A stretch of 64,000 bases of DNA from Pelosinus sp. UFO1 (GCF_000725345.1 NZ_CP008852.1:5035001-5099000); one strand, 5' to 3'; positions 7,975 through 16,844 are shown, numbered from the stretch's first letter. Notes: generated from the letters alone by a model not told the origin. Numbers and translations are program-made.

Positions 7975-9042
7975 TTAGAGTTTCTTTTTAAAGCGTAACA
8001 ATTTGCACAAATAATAAAGAAAACGAGTATATCCACCAGCAGTTTTTAAGAGAGACTTTCGTATTGATTGATCTTTTAATGTGGCGACCTTCGGATCGGA
8101 AAGATACATAGCGAGCAGCCCTTGTACGACTGTTTTGTGAAAAGATGGATTTGGCAAGGTGCTAGCCTGTAAAAAGGCTTGTTCGGTGAAAAGGGTTAAG
8201 CGAGAAAGTATCTGGGATGCGTTTCTGTAGTAGGATACAAAATTAAGATCACCGTTTGCCTGATCTTCCTCCATATCGATGAAGTAATCCAGTAGTATAT
8301 GTAAGCCGCTAATCCAAGGAAAATAAGCGGAATCGATTACTTTGACAGTATGAGGGTGGAGATTCTTGTCGCTAGCGGCAGCACAGAGCATGAACATTCC
8401 TAGTGTAGAACCTGTAGCGGCGGCAAATTCCCAAGGCGTAATCTGAGGATAGTCTCCAATATGATGGGTTATCCAATTTGTCATTTTTACTTCTCGTATA
8501 CTAGGGTCAAGGTGTTTATACGTCTGTAGTTCACTATAAAGGCAGGCTAATTTTTGAATTTCCGACTTTACAAGTTCATAGGACGGTAGGGCCCGTATTT
8601 GTTGCTGGCATGTGATAACTAACTGTTTGAGATACCCCCCATCCTCCTTGAAAGGATAATAAGCATAATAATCTTGGGGTAGTGCATCAGGGGTAAGAGC
8701 ATCTGTCATAGCTAAATGCAGCTGTTTGAAGGCTTGTTCATCCATGATATCGGCTCGGTCGCAAAGATTATCTAGGTAATCACTAATTGTTTGCAGGGAT
8801 ACTATCAGGGGGATGAATGTAGCTATATCTACAGTAGGATATAAACTATAAATGCTTCCTCCTTGACAGTGAAATTTTTTGTCCCTAATACTAGCCAATG
8901 CTTGTGTCCGAAGTTCTGAGGAAGCGTGGGAGGAGGCATAATTGGACCAATGTGTTAGTTCCTTCGTAATTAAGGGGAATACCTTGCTCACAAAGGTGAA
9001 AATCAAAGTTAGGTTGCCGAATGGATTTAAAAAGGTATTCAT
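7975..9042 (-). CDS. ytpB: Tetraprenyl-beta-curcumene synthase family protein (YtpB, DUF2600)
   Basis: The 355-residue protein shows the YtpB/DUF2600 hallmarks: RTQALASIRDKKFHCQGGS near residues 45-63, then LQTISDYLDNLCDRAD, an Asp-rich motif probably binding Mg-diphosphate, and FIDMEEDQANGDLNF. In B. subtilis YtpB cyclises a long linear prenyl diphosphate (C35) to a sesquarterpene precursor; the substrate here is not known. It is helical and cytoplasmic or membrane-associated. No cyclase partner gene lies nearby. It converges with the PepT-like gene. Confidence 0.85.
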   Translation of the reverse strand: MNTFLNPFGNLTLIFTFVSKVFPLITKELTHWSNYASSHASSELRTQALASIRDKKFHCQGGSIYSLYPTVDIATFIPLIVSLQTISDYLDNLCDRADIMDEQAFKQLHLAMTDALTPDALPQDYYAYYPFKEDGGYLKQLVITCQQQIRALPSYELVKSEIQKLACLYSELQTYKHLDPSIREVKMTNWITHHIGDYPQITPWEFAAATGSTLGMFMLCAAASDKNLHPHTVKVIDSAYFPWISGLHILLDYFIDMEEDQANGDLNFVSYYRNASQILSRLTLFTEQAFLQASTLPNPSFHKTVVQGLLAMYLSDPKVATLKDQSIRKSLLKTAGGYTRFLYYLCKLLRFKKKL

Positions 9043-9263
9043 GGGAGCCTCCAGTGAGGATTTTATAACTCATTTTATAATAGTTTGGATTTGAAAGTAA
9101 ATATGATGATATAAGTTAAATTAGGTTTCTTCTTCTCATATATTTGGAGTATCCCTAGCTACCTTCATGGTTATGCATTTATGCAACGAATTGGAATAAA
9201 AACAAGCGAAGTTTGGTTTGGGAGTGATATTTCAGTAGAACTAAAGGTGAATACAACTAAAAG

Positions 9264-9304
9264 GCAAAAGGCACAGCAGAGTGATCATCTGCTGTGCCTT
9301 TTAC
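9264..9304 (-). terminator. Intrinsic terminator of ppx
   Basis: AAAAGGCACAGCAGA (9266-9280) pairs perfectly with TCTGCTGTGCCTTTT (9288-9302). Located 16 nt after the ppx stop; symmetrical, so it may be bidirectional. Confidence 0.9.
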
Positions 9305-9319
9305 TATCTATGTTATTTT

Positions 9320-10837
9320 TTACTCAGTAATACTCAAATCAAAGCGAGTTTCTCTTTTTAACCATTTGCTATGTTTCTTTAGCGCTTGTAGTTCTAAAGG
9401 AATGGCTTCCTTAGTGGTTAATTTTAGTTGTGCTTGTTTATCTGAAAATACAGTGGTAACTTTTTCAACAAGGCCCATTTGGGTAGTATCTAAGGCTTCG
9501 GCGAAAGCAAGTAATAAAGCTAATTTTCGGGCTGTTTGCCAATTGCCTGCATCTAAAAACTCATTATAGATTCTGTTGTAAGAGTATTTTACCGAGGGGC
9601 TATGATGCCAGCCGGCAATGACAGCCGCCATAATTTGCTCCCGATGAGAAAGGCCAAATAGACGAGCATTTTCGATTAGATAGGCACTGTGCCTAGCGTG
9701 GTCATAGTAATTAACGCGAATACCAGTATCATGTAGCAAGGCAGCCACCTCTAAAAGGGGTTTATCATTGGGGTGTAGATCTAATGCTTCTTGCCAATCA
9801 TTAAACAATTGGTTGGCTAACTTGGCCACATGACAGGCATGGTTAGCGTTTACTTTGTAAAATAATAACATGTTGTGGGTGCTATGGACGAGGGGACTGG
9901 GGATAAGTTCAGTGTGCCCGGTTTGGGAAAGGTAATATTCAAAGAATAGTCCTTCTCGTACGCCGCAACTACTGATGATGAGTTGGGTGCTTGTGTTTTT
10001 ATCGAATAATTGTTTAACAATAGCCAGTCCGGCAATAATAATATCGGCGCGATCATTGCTGAGGCCAGCTACTTTGCGGCGCTGAGCACAGGTCATTTTT
10101 GTAACATCATCCCATAAGGAATGAAATGAGATAGAACTAGTACGGTAGTTATGTAATTTCAATAAAGGATAATTGTTACGCTTCTGTTCCATTTTACCAA
10201 TGCTACGAGCTGTTCCACCAATGCCAACGAGGGGAAGCTTAAGGTTCTTGAGCCAAGGGATTTTATCAATCTCTTGACTAATAAACTCATTGAGACTTGC
10301 TAGTTGCTCTTCGCTGGCTTTATTTTCGATATTGAATCGTTCTGTCAACGTGACGGCGCCAAAGGGTAAACTGATTACTTTTTCAGCCTTGCGATTTTTA
10401 ACTAATGTTAATTCTGTACTACCGCCGCCTAGATCAAATAAGATAGCATCTGTAACGTCTAGCGTATTAATAGCTCCTAGATAACCAAGTTTGGCTTCTA
10501 CTTCACCACTAATAATTTCTATGGTAACTCCTGTTTCTTTTTGAACCTCTTCAATAAATTCGCCACCGTTAACTGCATTACGGAGTGCTGCTGTGCCTAC
10601 AGCTAGAATTTTATCAGTTTTATGTATTTGACACATATGGGTGAAGCTTTTTAGTAAGTTCATAGCGCGAACCATGGCTTCAGGTTGTAATCTACGGTCT
10701 TTATCTGCAGCTTGGCTTAAACGGACGGCATCTTTTTGGTGGTAAATTAGATTATAAGCACCGTTTTCGTAGATTTCTACGATGATTAGGCGGGCAGAGT
10801 TTGATCCTAAATCAATAATAGCAATTCGTTGATTCAT
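9320..10837 (-). CDS. ppx: Exopolyphosphatase / guanosine pentaphosphatase with HD-like domain
   Basis: This 505-residue Ppx/GppA protein begins with the ASKHA phosphate-1 motif IAIIDLGSNSARLIIVE and has the phosphate-2 motif AILFDLGGGSTELTLV. The C-terminal ~190 residues hold an HD-like domain (ALLHDTGIRVNYYDH, then HREQIMAAVIAGWHH). It removes terminal phosphates from polyphosphate and may act on pppGpp. It is divergent from ppk, so the enzymes for making and degrading polyphosphate share one 259-bp control region. Confidence 0.93.
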   Translation of the reverse strand: MNQRIAIIDLGSNSARLIIVEIYENGAYNLIYHQKDAVRLSQAADKDRRLQPEAMVRAMNLLKSFTHMCQIHKTDKILAVGTAALRNAVNGGEFIEEVQKETGVTIEIISGEVEAKLGYLGAINTLDVTDAILFDLGGGSTELTLVKNRKAEKVISLPFGAVTLTERFNIENKASEEQLASLNEFISQEIDKIPWLKNLKLPLVGIGGTARSIGKMEQKRNNYPLLKLHNYRTSSISFHSLWDDVTKMTCAQRRKVAGLSNDRADIIIAGLAIVKQLFDKNTSTQLIISSCGVREGLFFEYYLSQTGHTELIPSPLVHSTHNMLLFYKVNANHACHVAKLANQLFNDWQEALDLHPNDKPLLEVAALLHDTGIRVNYYDHARHSAYLIENARLFGLSHREQIMAAVIAGWHHSPSVKYSYNRIYNEFLDAGNWQTARKLALLLAFAEALDTTQMGLVEKVTTVFSDKQAQLKLTTKEAIPLELQALKKHSKWLKRETRFDLSITE

Positions 10838-10965
10838 GAATTCATTTCTCCTTTATCGACTACAAATATTTATCTTCTTAAGTATTAGCATTATTTATTA
10901 AAAATCCTCTGCAAAATTAGCAAAATATTAAACGCGCAATATTAAGAAGATTACAATATTTAAAT

Positions 10966-10982
10966 TGTTAAGATATTGTTAA
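10966..10982 (-). promoter_or_regulatory. Candidate Pho box between ppx and ppk
   Basis: On the minus strand TTAACA occurs twice with starts 11 bp apart (10982-10977 and 10971-10966), the spacing of PhoP direct repeats in Bacillus. Only two units are seen and the surroundings are AT-rich, so this is tentative. It fits a phosphate-controlled ppx/ppk pair. Confidence 0.35.
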
Positions 10983-11096
10983 TTCCTGCAAAAGTCATCC
11001 TATGTTGTCCAAAAGTGCAGGAAATAAAAGGATTTATGTCGAAAGTGAAATTTTACATGAAATAATTGAAAATTTTAATATAGGCAGGGTGGAGCC

Positions 11097-13151
11097 ATGT
11101 TTGATAAAGAGCAGAATTTCTTAAATAGAGAATTAAGCTGGCTGAAGTTTAATGAACGGGTAATGCAAGAAGCCAATGACTCTGGAAAGCCTTTGCTAGA
11201 AAGATTAAAATTTGTGGCGATTGCTAGTTCTAATTTAGATGAGTTTTTTATGATTCGAGTTGCTGGATTAAAACAGCAAGTTGAGAGTGGTATTCTTAAG
11301 AAAGATGCAGCAGGGTTTAACGCACAAGAGCAGCTTCTATTGATTGGGCAGTCTGTGCGGGAAATGGTACGATTACAGTATTTGTATCTAAAGAAAATTC
11401 TTGGTGGCATGCAAAACCACGATATTTATGTAAATGATGTACAAAGCTTATCTGGGAATGGGAAACAATGGGTAGAAAGTTATTTTTATAATACGATTTA
11501 TCCGATTCTTACGCCTTTAGCTGTGAATGCGAGTCACCCTTTTCCATTGCTGGCGAATCGGAGTCTGAATTTAGCGGTTCTGCTAAGTAAAGGGAAAGAG
11601 GAAATGCAAACGGCCATTCTTCCGGTACCAAGTGCTTTACCTCGAATGATTGAAGTACCAGATCAAGGGGTAGGCAAACTATTTGTATTCTTAGAGGACA
11701 TTATTAAGACCCATTGCTCCCAACTCTTTTGTGGGTATAACATTAAAGAGATTGTACCCTTCCGTATTACGCGAAATGCAGATTTATTAATTGATGGGGA
11801 AGGTGCTGAGGATCTCTTAGCAGAAGTAGAAAAATCTTTACGCCAGCGAAAACGCGGCGAAGCGGTGCGCCTAGAAACCAGTAAAATCAATAAACCTTTT
11901 TTAAAAGATTTTTTACTAGAAATGTTTAATATTGATGAGCAAGATTTATATGAAATTTCTGGACCGATTGATGTTTCTTGTTTTACAACCTTGGCAGATT
12001 TAACTGGTTACGATTATTTACGTTATGAACAAATTACACCGCAAATCCCTATAGAATTGAAAGATGCTCAATCTTTGTTTGACGTAATATGGAGTAAAGA
12101 TATTTTATTACATCATCCCTACGAATCTTTTGTGCCCGTCGTCAATTTCATTCGGCAGGCAGCGATTGATCCTAAGGTTTTAGCGATCAAGCAAACTTTA
12201 TATCGAGTAAGTGGTAATTCATCCATTGTTAAGGCCCTTGCTCAAGCTGCAGAAAATGGCAAACAGGTCACCGTTGTGGTGGAAGTTCGGGCCCGCTTTG
12301 ATGAAGAAAACAATATTCAATGGGCTAGGCGCCTAGAAGAGGCGGGATGTCATGTTATTTATGGTTTATTAGGTTTTAAAGTCCATGGGAAAATGGCTTT
12401 GATTATTAGGCAAGAAGGTTCGCAGATTAAAAGGTATGTGCATATGGGGACAGGTAATTATAATGACATTACTGCCCGAATGTACTCTGATATGAGTCTA
12501 TTTACCGCCAATGAGAAAATTGGCGCAGACGCGTCTGATTTTTTTAATATGTTACTAGGTTATTCTGAGCCACCCTCGTGGAAGAAATTAGTGGTCGCTC
12601 CCATCGGTTTAAGGGATAAATTGAAGGAAATGATTGATCGAGAAATTGCATTTGCCGAGTCTGGAAAAAGCGGACATATCATTGCCAAAATGAATTCTTT
12701 ACTAGATAAAGAAATTATTCTTAAATTATATGAGGCTTCCAGTAAGGGCGTTAAAATTGAACTTATTATTCGTGGTATTTGCGCTTTAATCCCAGGTCTC
12801 CCCAAGGTGAGTGAGAATATTACTGTGCGAAGCATCGTGGGACGCTTCCTAGAACATCATCGTATTTTGTATTTCGCAAATGGTGGCAAAGAAAAGATAT
12901 ATCTATCTAGCGCCGACTGGATGCATCGCAATTTAAGTGAACGGGTAGAGTTATTATTCCCTGTGGACAAGCATGAAATTATGGAGCGTATTAAAGCTAC
13001 CTTGCATATTATGCTAAAAGATAATCGTAAAGCCTACATTATGAAAAGTGATGGAACGTACCGTCGAGCATACCGTCGAGGTAAAGTAGTAAATTGTCAG
13101 CAATATTTATATCAAGAGGCACAAGAAAAAGCTGGATCGATAGATTTCTAA
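11097..13151 (+). CDS. ppk: Polyphosphate kinase 1
   Basis: The 684-residue protein has the four PPK1 domains. The N-terminal domain has FLNRELSWLKFNERVMQEA. The two PLD-like catalytic domains carry the autophosphorylated His in LLGFKVHGKMALIIR and the second His in FLEHHRILYFANGG, followed by SSADWMHRNLSERVELLFPV. It makes polyphosphate reversibly from ATP, usually at the inner membrane face. The weak Shine-Dalgarno AGGGTGG lies close to ATG 11097. A terminator follows at 13172. Confidence 0.96.
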   Translation: MFDKEQNFLNRELSWLKFNERVMQEANDSGKPLLERLKFVAIASSNLDEFFMIRVAGLKQQVESGILKKDAAGFNAQEQLLLIGQSVREMVRLQYLYLKKILGGMQNHDIYVNDVQSLSGNGKQWVESYFYNTIYPILTPLAVNASHPFPLLANRSLNLAVLLSKGKEEMQTAILPVPSALPRMIEVPDQGVGKLFVFLEDIIKTHCSQLFCGYNIKEIVPFRITRNADLLIDGEGAEDLLAEVEKSLRQRKRGEAVRLETSKINKPFLKDFLLEMFNIDEQDLYEISGPIDVSCFTTLADLTGYDYLRYEQITPQIPIELKDAQSLFDVIWSKDILLHHPYESFVPVVNFIRQAAIDPKVLAIKQTLYRVSGNSSIVKALAQAAENGKQVTVVVEVRARFDEENNIQWARRLEEAGCHVIYGLLGFKVHGKMALIIRQEGSQIKRYVHMGTGNYNDITARMYSDMSLFTANEKIGADASDFFNMLLGYSEPPSWKKLVVAPIGLRDKLKEMIDREIAFAESGKSGHIIAKMNSLLDKEIILKLYEASSKGVKIELIIRGICALIPGLPKVSENITVRSIVGRFLEHHRILYFANGGKEKIYLSSADWMHRNLSERVELLFPVDKHEIMERIKATLHIMLKDNRKAYIMKSDGTYRRAYRRGKVVNCQQYLYQEAQEKAGSIDF

Positions 13152-13171
13152 AAAAATAAATTTCAAAATTT

Positions 13172-13218
13172 AATGCAGTAGCAACTTGCCAGAGAAATCA
13201 AGTCGCTACTGCATTTTG
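13172..13218 (+). terminator. Intrinsic terminator after ppk
   Basis: AATGCAGTAGC pairs with GCTACTGCATT across a 22-nt loop and is followed by a short T-run ending TTTTGC. Confidence 0.75.
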
Positions 13219-13234
13219 CACAGTAATTATAGAG

Positions 13235-13392
13235 TTATCCACAAAATTATCAACAAAAGGTGTGTAAATGTGGATAACTATGTGGAAATATAATGACGAA
13301 CCTTGAAAAATTAAGGATATTTATGGCCTTGGTGGGTAAAAAGTTGTGGATAAAGTAATGTGGATAAAGTTATCCACATTACTTTATCCACT
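13235..13392. promoter_or_regulatory. DnaA-box cluster with a 22-bp perfect palindrome
   Basis: Five exact DnaA boxes TTATCCACA lie at 13235, 13269 (reverse), 13345 (reverse), 13359 (reverse) and 13370. Near matches are TTATCAACA at 13247 and TTATCCACT at 13384. The last four are arranged as a perfect inverted repeat: 13346-13367 is the reverse complement of 13370-13391 with a 2-nt centre. No dnaA or dnaN is in the window. It could be part of oriC, a DnaA-titrating or reactivating site, or a DnaA-controlled promoter region for the following tRNA-tadA unit. Confidence 0.85.
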
Positions 13393-13451
13393 GATTTAGT
13401 GAAAGAGAAGTAGAATATGATCCTTAAAACAATATTCATAATAAATAAATG

Positions 13452-13481
13452 TTGACTTTATATTGCTATCTGTGGTAAGAT
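13452..13481 (+). promoter_or_regulatory. Sigma-A promoter of the tRNA-Arg/tadA unit
   Basis: TTGACT (13452-13457), 18 nt, TAAGAT (13476-13481), about 40 nt upstream of tRNA-Arg(ACG) and 60 nt downstream of the last DnaA box. Confidence 0.7.
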
Positions 13482-13520
13482 ATTTTTTGTCGACGGGACA
13501 AGGGTTCCATCGAGGGACGT

Positions 13521-13597
13521 GACTCCGTAGCCCAGCTGGATAGAGCGTTTGACTACGAATCAAAAGGCCGCAGGTTCGAATCCTGCCGGGGTCACCA
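13521..13597 (+). tRNA. tRNA-Arg (anticodon ACG)
   Basis: Acceptor GACTCCG/CGGGGTC (one G-U pair), discriminator A, encoded CCA. The anticodon stem TTTGA/TCAAA encloses CTACGAA, anticodon ACG. Its A34 is the known substrate of TadA, whose gene starts 115 nt downstream. Confidence 0.96.
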
Positions 13598-13614
13598 TTT
13601 TTACTACTGTATTT

Positions 13615-13691
13615 GCGCCCGTAGCTCAGGCGGATAGAGCAACGGTTTCCTAAACCGTGTGCCGGTGGTTCGAGTCCCCCCGGGCGCACCA
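13615..13691 (+). tRNA. tRNA-Arg (anticodon CCT)
   Basis: Acceptor GCGCCCG/CGGGCGC, discriminator A, encoded CCA. The anticodon arm ACGGT-TTCCTAA-ACCGT gives CCT. It lies between tRNA-Arg(ACG) and tadA. Confidence 0.96.
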
Positions 13692-13711
13692 ATTTTTTGT
13701 GTGGTGACCGG

Positions 13712-14191
13712 ATGTTGGATGATAACTATTTTATGGGATTAGCTTTGTCGGAAGCACAAAAGGCTTATGACATTGGTGAAGTTCCAATTGGATCTGTACT
13801 TGTTCTGGATGGTCAGGTAGTGGCCACTGGGCATAATATGCGAGAAATTTGGCATGATGCAACGGCCCATGCAGAAATGATAGCGATTCGTGAAGCTTGT
13901 GAAAAGCTAGGGCGATGGCGTTTGACTGGACTTACATTATACGCTACGATAGAACCTTGTCCTATGTGTGCTGGTGCCTTAGTCATGAGCCGCGTTGACC
14001 GCTTGGTATATGGCAGTGTGGATGTAAAAGCAGGGGCAATTGATTCGATATTTAATATAGCTCAGAATGAAGCACTAAACCACCGAATGGTAGTTACATC
14101 AGGTGTAAGAGCAGATGAATGTGCTGAAATTATGAAAAAGTTTTTTAGAGAACGCAGAAGAAAGAGTAACACTAGTAAGATAGATACCTGA
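13712..14191 (+). CDS. tadA: tRNA-specific adenosine deaminase
   Basis: The 159-residue protein is a full-length TadA. The zinc and proton-shuttle motif is TAHAEMIAI (His53, Glu55); the second zinc motif is PCPMCAGAL (Cys83, Cys86). It converts A34 to inosine in tRNA-Arg(ACG), allowing CGU/CGC/CGA reading. ATG 13712 is preferred to the in-frame TTG at 13697, though the ribosome binding site is weak. It is 20 nt after tRNA-Arg(CCT), with no terminator between, and 29 nt before tRNA-Ser(CGA), so enzyme and substrate appear cotranscribed. Confidence 0.94.
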   Translation: MLDDNYFMGLALSEAQKAYDIGEVPIGSVLVLDGQVVATGHNMREIWHDATAHAEMIAIREACEKLGRWRLTGLTLYATIEPCPMCAGALVMSRVDRLVYGSVDVKAGAIDSIFNIAQNEALNHRMVVTSGVRADECAEIMKKFFRERRRKSNTSKIDT

Positions 14192-14220
14192 GACATGAGT
14201 ATTCAAGTAGATCAGGTCAC

Positions 14221-14311
14221 GGAGAGGTGGCTGAGCTGGTCGAAGGCGCTCGACTCGAAATCGAGTAGGCGGGAAACTGTCTCGTGGGTTCGAATCCCAC
14301 CCTCTCCGCCA
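14221..14311 (+). tRNA. tRNA-Ser (anticodon CGA)
   Basis: Acceptor GGAGAGG/CCTCTCC, discriminator G, encoded CCA. The anticodon arm CTCGA-CTCGAAA-TCGAG gives CGA. It has the long variable arm of serine tRNAs. Confidence 0.97.
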
Positions 14312-14323
14312 TGAAGTCAATAA

Positions 14324-14369
14324 TACCAGAAGTTGTAGCTGCTTGCAGTGAAGACTTCTGGTTTTTTTA
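14324..14369 (+). terminator. Intrinsic terminator of the tRNA-Arg/tadA/tRNA-Ser unit
   Basis: ACCAGAAGT (14325-14333) pairs with ACTTCTGGT (14354-14362), followed by seven T. Confidence 0.88.
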
Positions 14370-14542
14370 TTTGTGTAGAAGATGCAAGACTTGACCTCCC
14401 TTGATCAAATAGAGCCATTCCTATATATGAGCCTGTTTATCTAGCACGTTTCGTATTTTTATAATGATAATCTCCACGTATAATTATCATTAATAGGCAT
14501 AGAATAATCATGTTTCTATTCATATACAAGGAGGAAATAAGT

Positions 14543-14701
14543 ATGAACCATAATTCAAGCATAGGTTGCGTAGTAGCAGAATGTGAGTTTCACTGTAAAG
14601 ATGATGATTACTGTACTTTAGACAAGATTCAGGTAGTAAGACATGGTCATAAGGCAGTTAGTGTTGAATGCACAGACTGTGGGAGTTTTAAGAAAGGCTA
14701 A
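14543..14701 (+). CDS. DUF1540 domain protein
   Basis: AAGGAGGAAATAAGT precedes ATG 14543, giving 52 residues; an in-frame upstream ATG at 14510 lacks such a site. The sequence has the DUF1540 pattern of Cys residues: C10 and C15 (CVVAEC), C19 (FHC), C24 (YC), then the C-terminal CTDCGSF. Such small proteins are common in spore-forming Firmicutes and probably bind a metal; their role is not known. A terminator follows directly. Confidence 0.85.
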   Translation: MNHNSSIGCVVAECEFHCKDDDYCTLDKIQVVRHGHKAVSVECTDCGSFKKG

Positions 14702-14705
14702 TTTA

Positions 14706-14742
14706 AGAAATCCCGACCTGTTTAACAGGTCGGGATTATTTA
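14706..14742 (+). terminator. Intrinsic terminator between DUF1540 gene and the M20 gene
   Basis: AATCCCGACCTGTT and AACAGGTCGGGATT form a near-perfect hairpin followed by ATTTATT. The symmetry suggests it also serves the minus-strand operon ending at 14750. Confidence 0.85.
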
Positions 14743-14749
14743 TTAACTC

Positions 14750-15874
14750 TTACTCTTCCAAAAGATCAATGGCGGTCATTACCATTGCCTTAGCGCCGAC
14801 TAACAACCTTTCTTGGGCATAGTCAGATCCTGTCGCTATTGCAAATTCTGGAGTATGAGCGGACAAGTTGTTTCCGATGTTAATATCGGGATGGATAGTA
14901 GGGGCCTGGTGGCTAACATTTCCCACATCGGTAGAACCGCCTGCGTCCATTGGGTCAAGGATAGTTACTGTTTCGCCAAGCAGTGTCATGTTATCTTGGA
15001 ATAAATCCATAAGTTGCGGAGCATTAATCAATTCTTTATATAAAGGTTCATAATGCACAGTTTCTACTGTTGTTCCAGTGGCTAGGGCCACACCTGTTGC
15101 CAATTGGTTTACTGCTGGAATTACTGTTTCTTCTAGGTAATGAGAAGATAGAGCCCTTATGGTAAACTTTGCTTCGGCCTCTTCAGGTACGATGTTAGGC
15201 GCCGCCCCGCCTTTTGTAATGATACCAGCTAAAATTGTTTCCTGGGTAAAAGTTTGGCGCAATGGCTTTATTCCTTGATAAAACATAATAAGGGCATCCA
15301 GTGCATTTACACCCTTGTTGGTTTTGCTTGCAACATGGGCTGGGCGACCGCGAAAGGTGATCCGTAGCGGATGGGTTGCATAGGAGGTACCGCCTATGTT
15401 ATTACGGTCCGCAGGGTGAATAATAAGAGCAGCCTTTAAGCCGTCGAAAACTCCATCGGAGGCCATCCTTACTTTTGCTCCACTGGTTTCTTCTGCTGGG
15501 CAACCGATTAAATAGGAAACGGCTTGATCACCTGCGACGGCTGCAAATGCGGCAGCCGCTCCCCAACTCATGGCGGCAATTAAGTTGTGTCCACAGGCAT
15601 GACCTAGTTCTGGCAGGGCATCATATTCTGCTAGAAAAGCAATTTTGGGACCACCGCTTCCTTTTGTAGCAATAAAAGCCGTTTCATAGCCGCTAATGTT
15701 CTGTTCTACCTTAAATCCTTGGTGCTCTGCGGCTGTACGAAGCAGCTTAGCGGCTTGGTGCTCCTGTTCGCCTAGCTCAGGGTGATTGTGCAAAAACAGA
15801 CTGATTTCTCTAAGTTCTGGAGCCATGGCATCAATTAGGGCTATCGCTTGCTCTTTCAAGGTTTTTTTATCCAC
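14750..15874 (-). CDS. M20 family amidohydrolase (AbgB-like)
   Basis: This 374-residue M20D-type enzyme shows HNHPELGEQEH near the N-terminus, the metal motif GHACGHNLIAAMSWG, the general-base region CPAEETSGAK, and a dimerisation domain starting HPLRITFRGRPAHVASKTNKG. Related enzymes cleave N-acyl or aminobenzoyl amino acids. It is the last gene of the minus-strand peptide-import operon, 25 nt after the LD-carboxypeptidase gene, which suggests a role in trimming imported cell-wall or acylated peptides. The substrate is inferred only from context. Confidence 0.85.
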   Translation of the reverse strand: MDKKTLKEQAIALIDAMAPELREISLFLHNHPELGEQEHQAAKLLRTAAEHQGFKVEQNISGYETAFIATKGSGGPKIAFLAEYDALPELGHACGHNLIAAMSWGAAAAFAAVAGDQAVSYLIGCPAEETSGAKVRMASDGVFDGLKAALIIHPADRNNIGGTSYATHPLRITFRGRPAHVASKTNKGVNALDALIMFYQGIKPLRQTFTQETILAGIITKGGAAPNIVPEEAEAKFTIRALSSHYLEETVIPAVNQLATGVALATGTTVETVHYEPLYKELINAPQLMDLFQDNMTLLGETVTILDPMDAGGSTDVGNVSHQAPTIHPDINIGNNLSAHTPEFAIATGSDYAQERLLVGAKAMVMTAIDLLEE

Positions 15875-15899
15875 GTTTTGTCTCCTTTTTTCCTAAAGT

Positions 15900-16844
15900 T
15901 TAGTCTGTGGTGGCCGTTTCAATTACTTCAAGTCCGTTAACACCTAGCATTGCCATAGCTCCCAATGGGAGAGTGGCCTTATCCGCAGTATGGCCGAAAT
16001 ATAGATGATAAAGGACAGGTTTTCCTAAGTCTCCTAAACGATCCTGCAGTACCTCTTGTAGAGTGAAATTAGGTGGATCATCCTCGGTTTCGCAATCTGC
16101 GCAGACTGCAAAAACGATGCCTGCTGCATCTTGCAGTTTTCCAGCTAGTCTTAGGTGAGTTAACATACGATCAATGCGGTAGGGTTCTTCACCGATTTCT
16201 TCCAGGCAAAGAATTTTTCCACGGGTATCAATTTCGTATGGAGTTCCAAGAGTGGCAACTACAAGGCTTAGGTTTCCCCCAGTTAAGTATCCTTGTGCTG
16301 TTCCTGACACGAGAAATTGGGGTGGAGGAGAAAGGGGTGGATTTGTAATGGAGCCAATAGGCCATGGACTAGTGAGTGCTCGGTAAAAAGAATCCCTAGT
16401 GTAATCCGGCAAGTTTTTACCCATATCGGAAGCGATCATAGGGCCGTGAAAAGTGACAAGACCTGTTCGTTGACCAATCGTGGTATGTAAGGCGGTAATG
16501 TCACTGTAGCCAACAAAAATCTTAGGATGAGACCGAATGAGAGGATAATCTAAAAGCTCTAATAGCCTCATAGTTCCGTAGCCTCCACGAAGGCAAATAA
16601 TAGCATTAATACTAGGGGAGGCAAACATGGTGTTAATATCTGCTGCACGATCGGCATCCGATCCCGACAAATAGCCCCAGATCTGCTCAACGGTTTTACC
16701 TAATTCGATACGAAAGCCTTGCTCTTCTAGCCATTTCATGCCTGCCTTATTCATTTCCACATCACCAGGGCTTGCGGGAGCCACGATACCGATCGTGTCT
16801 CCTGGATAGAGCCGTTTTGGTTTTACTTGAGGAATTGTATCCAT
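15900..16844 (-). CDS. LD-carboxypeptidase, S66 family
   Basis: The 314-residue protein matches LdcA/YkfA/MccF. It opens with GDTIGIVAPASPG. The Ser-Glu-His triad is visible: Ser114 in VGYSDITALH, Glu215 or Glu216 in CLEEIGEEPYRIDRML, and His285 in YFGHTADKATLPLG. Members cut the L,D bond before the terminal D-Ala of murein tetrapeptides in the cytoplasm. No signal peptide is present, consistent with acting after import. It is between the solute-binding-protein gene (80 nt upstream) and the M20 gene. Confidence 0.9.
   Translation of the reverse strand: MDTIPQVKPKRLYPGDTIGIVAPASPGDVEMNKAGMKWLEEQGFRIELGKTVEQIWGYLSGSDADRAADINTMFASPSINAIICLRGGYGTMRLLELLDYPLIRSHPKIFVGYSDITALHTTIGQRTGLVTFHGPMIASDMGKNLPDYTRDSFYRALTSPWPIGSITNPPLSPPPQFLVSGTAQGYLTGGNLSLVVATLGTPYEIDTRGKILCLEEIGEEPYRIDRMLTHLRLAGKLQDAAGIVFAVCADCETEDDPPNFTLQEVLQDRLGDLGKPVLYHLYFGHTADKATLPLGAMAMLGVNGLEVIETATTD

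Noticed and set aside
13346-13391. The 22-bp palindrome as a transcription terminator
   Set aside because: No T-run on either side, and the arms are built from DnaA boxes; ppk already has a terminator at 13172.
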